Position numbers and translations under genes: made by a program. 12,763 nucleotides of DNA from a bacterium (GTDB lineage: Bacteria; Desulfobacterota; JAPLJL01), in NCBI GenBank assembly GCA_028713675.1, contig JAQTNV010000078.1, positions 1 through 12,763 on the forward strand. Reading direction: 5' to 3'. The notes beneath the pieces were generated by a model. The model made no database searches. It was not told the DNA's origin and saw nothing but the letters and a program-made list of their open reading frames with translations. Shown piece by piece: positions 12,168 through 12,763 of this stretch (the stretch's first letter is position 1; the number at the start of each line of letters is the position of its first letter).

Positions 12168-12763
12168 CTATTCCCCTGACTCTGTTTCTTCCCCTGCCTC
12201 TTTGCCCTCGTCGGGTTTCAGGCTCAAACCCCAGGTTTGGAGGATCTCCATCACCTCGTTCAGGGATTTCCGCCCGAAATTTTTCATCTTCAACATTTCC
12301 GATTCCGATCGGGAAACCAGGTCCCGGATGGTGTTGATGTTGGCACCCTTCAGACAGTTGGTGGCCCGGACCGAAAGTTCCAGCTCTTCGATGCTGCGCT
12401 CCAGGATTTCCTGGATGCTCGAGGCGGTAAGGGCCGTCTCCTTCAGGCCCGCCTCCACCGGTCGTTCCTCGGTTTCCTCAAAGCTGATGAAAACCTGCAG
12501 CTGCTCCTTTAGGATCTTGGCCGCCAGCGCGATCGCTTCTTCCGGCTCGATCCCGCCGTTGGTCCAGATTTCCATGACCAGGCGGTCATAATCGGTAATC
12601 TGGCCGACCCGGGCGTTGGTCACCGAATAATTGACCTTCAGGACCGGGCCGAAAATGGCGTCCAGAAAAATCGTGCCAACCGGCGCGGAGGAGTCTTTCA
12701 GCCTTTCCGCCGGCACATAACCTTTTCCGCCTCTGACCACCGCTTCGGCCCGGATCTTTCCCT
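12168..12763 (-). CDS. rpoA: RNA polymerase alpha subunit, C-terminal part (runs off the right edge)
   Basis: 198 codons plus 2 bases are visible; the frame is open to the edge, and the first ATG in view (12740) is internal. The N-terminal-domain part shows GKGYVPAERL, SSAPVGTIFLDAIFGPVLKV, NYSVTNARVGQITDYDRLVM and EIWTNGGIEPEEAIALAAKI, all alpha-subunit signatures. After a linker, the C-terminal DNA- and activator-binding domain has IEELELSVRATNCLKGANIN, TIRDLVSRSESEMLKMKNFG and KSLNEVMEIL. A short acidic tail, DEGKEAGEETESGE, ends the protein. The rpoA-rplQ order is the conserved end of the ribosomal alpha operon. Confidence 0.97.
   Translation of the reverse strand, partial: GKIRAEAVVRGGKGYVPAERLKDSSAPVGTIFLDAIFGPVLKVNYSVTNARVGQITDYDRLVMEIWTNGGIEPEEAIALAAKILKEQLQVFISFEETEERPVEAGLKETALTASSIQEILERSIEELELSVRATNCLKGANINTIRDLVSRSESEMLKMKNFGRKSLNEVMEILQTWGLSLKPDEGKEAGEETESGE

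Overview
The window looks like a chromosomal segment of an anaerobic, probably Gram-negative bacterium. Its genes are GC-rich and its intergenic DNA is AT-rich and full of repeats. A lipoprotein signal, Tat signals, a NapGH-type iron-sulfur membrane protein beside a DUF362 protein, and a COG3357 HTH/Zn-ribbon regulator fit lineages such as Desulfobacterota or Nitrospirota. Nothing here fixes the phylum, and this placement is inference.

Left part (1-3362): the start of a minus-strand lipoprotein runs off the left edge. It is followed by a gene-poor stretch of 588 bases, a full-length CstA-type peptide/pyruvate transporter, and an AT-rich toxin-antitoxin pair (DUF2281-like antitoxin, MazF/PemK-like toxin) closed by a clear intrinsic terminator.

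Middle part (3363-7110): plus-strand genes are separated by repeat-rich gaps. They are a protein joining a STAS-like region to a GHKL ATPase-like region, an EcsC-family protein, a 59-residue two-helix membrane protein, and a small HTH/Zn-ribbon regulator. The tail of the regulator gene, plus a hairpin, is repeated 3.6 times with a 112-bp period.

Right part (7111-12763): everything is on the minus strand. In transcription order it holds the C-terminal part of rpoA, rplQ with a long lysine-rich tail, a terminator, a structured leader, purE with a 111-residue Lys/Pro/Ala N-terminal extension, a Sua5/TsaC protein overlapping purE by 4 bases, then a Tat-signal DUF362 protein and a fused NapH-NapG polyferredoxin.

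The signals least explained by ordinary annotation are: (a) degenerate 7-nt tandem arrays after the stop codons of four unrelated genes, with the purine-rich strand always sense; (b) the 112-bp gene-tail repeat, whose copies differ in the coding part only at silent positions; (c) the PurE tail and the structured purE leader; (d) the NapH-NapG fusion; (e) the STAS-GHKL fusion. I see no tRNA, rRNA, CRISPR array or transposase gene.
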